From assembly GCA_017989775.1 (NCBI GenBank), contig JAGNPF010000125.1, positions 1 to 5,432 on the forward strand: a DNA stretch of 5,432 nt. The letters run 5' to 3'. The notes beneath the pieces are model-generated. The model did no database searches. It saw nothing but the letters and a program-made list of their open reading frames with translations, and was not told where the DNA came from. Both the position numbers and the translations under genes were made by a program. Origin of the DNA: Flavobacterium sp. GTDB taxonomy: Bacteria > Bacteroidota > Bacteroidia > Flavobacteriales > Flavobacteriaceae. Positions 5,376-5,432 of this stretch are shown here, piece after piece (position 1 is the first letter of the stretch; the number at the start of each line of letters is the position of its first letter).

Positions 5376-5410
5376 ATTGTATTTTTTAAAATTCTGGACT
5401 AAAAAACAAT
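5376..5410. repeat. A/T-rich inverted repeat upstream of the right-edge gene
   Basis: TTTTTTA (5382-5388) pairs with TAAAAAA (5400-5406). After a two-base bulge, ATTG (5376-5379) pairs with CAAT (5407-5410). The loop is 11 nt. The arms are almost all A/T, so stability is modest. It ends 4 bp before the next ATG. It could be a weak terminator for recQ, a protein-binding site, or chance in A/T-rich DNA. Confidence 0.35.
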
Positions 5411-5414
5411 CCTA

Positions 5415-5432
5415 ATGAATCAATTAAGAATC
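5415..5432 (+). CDS. Start of a further gene, cut by the window; possibly methionyl-tRNA formyltransferase
   Basis: ATG at 5415-5417 opens a frame that reads MNQLRI to the window edge, 62 bp after the recQ stop on the same strand. Only six codons are visible. Methionyl-tRNA formyltransferase (Fmt) proteins begin with a similar LRIVFMGTPEF segment, and from memory fmt lies near recQ in flavobacteria. That makes fmt the best guess, but six residues cannot prove it. No TAnnTTTG box is seen in the gap. Confidence 0.35.

Overview
The window looks like a chromosomal housekeeping segment from a flavobacterium (Bacteroidota, probably Flavobacterium or a close relative). Three things support this: promoter-like boxes of the Bacteroidota type TAnnTTTG, A-rich start regions without Shine-Dalgarno sequences, and proteins of families found mainly in this group (DUF4290, a Bacteroidota-type MurA, and a RecQ with an unusual C-terminal half). 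I see no phage, transposase, CRISPR array, rRNA or tRNA.

Layout. Two transcription units diverge from an intergenic region at about 2628-2824. Leftward (minus strand) come a DUF493 protein (2343-2627), a small gene that reads only if two single bases are restored (2123-2273), a DUF4290 protein (1367-2092) and murA (1-1286, missing only its last few codons at the window edge). Rightward (plus strand) come a P-loop ATPase of the AAA_28 type starting with GTG (2825-3364), a RecQ-family helicase (3427-5352), and the first six codons of another gene at the right edge, possibly fmt.

Function. murA commits UDP-GlcNAc to peptidoglycan synthesis. Its catalytic cysteine is replaced by aspartate, which predicts fosfomycin insensitivity. 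RecQ is a repair and recombination helicase. The two DUF proteins and the ATPase have no firm assigned role.

The most unusual content is non-coding. Arrays with 7-bp periodicity lie in both major intergenic regions. One is a near-perfect GTTAGAA array directly in front of murA, with a short TCATAAC array beside it. The other is a degenerate TTTAGAT/TTCAGAT array in the divergent promoter region, and it overlaps the likely -33 box of the DUF493 promoter. A separate GC-rich palindromic repeat (CCCTCCCC-AAA-GGGGAGGG) has become part of the recQ reading frame and supplies its last 10 or so residues.
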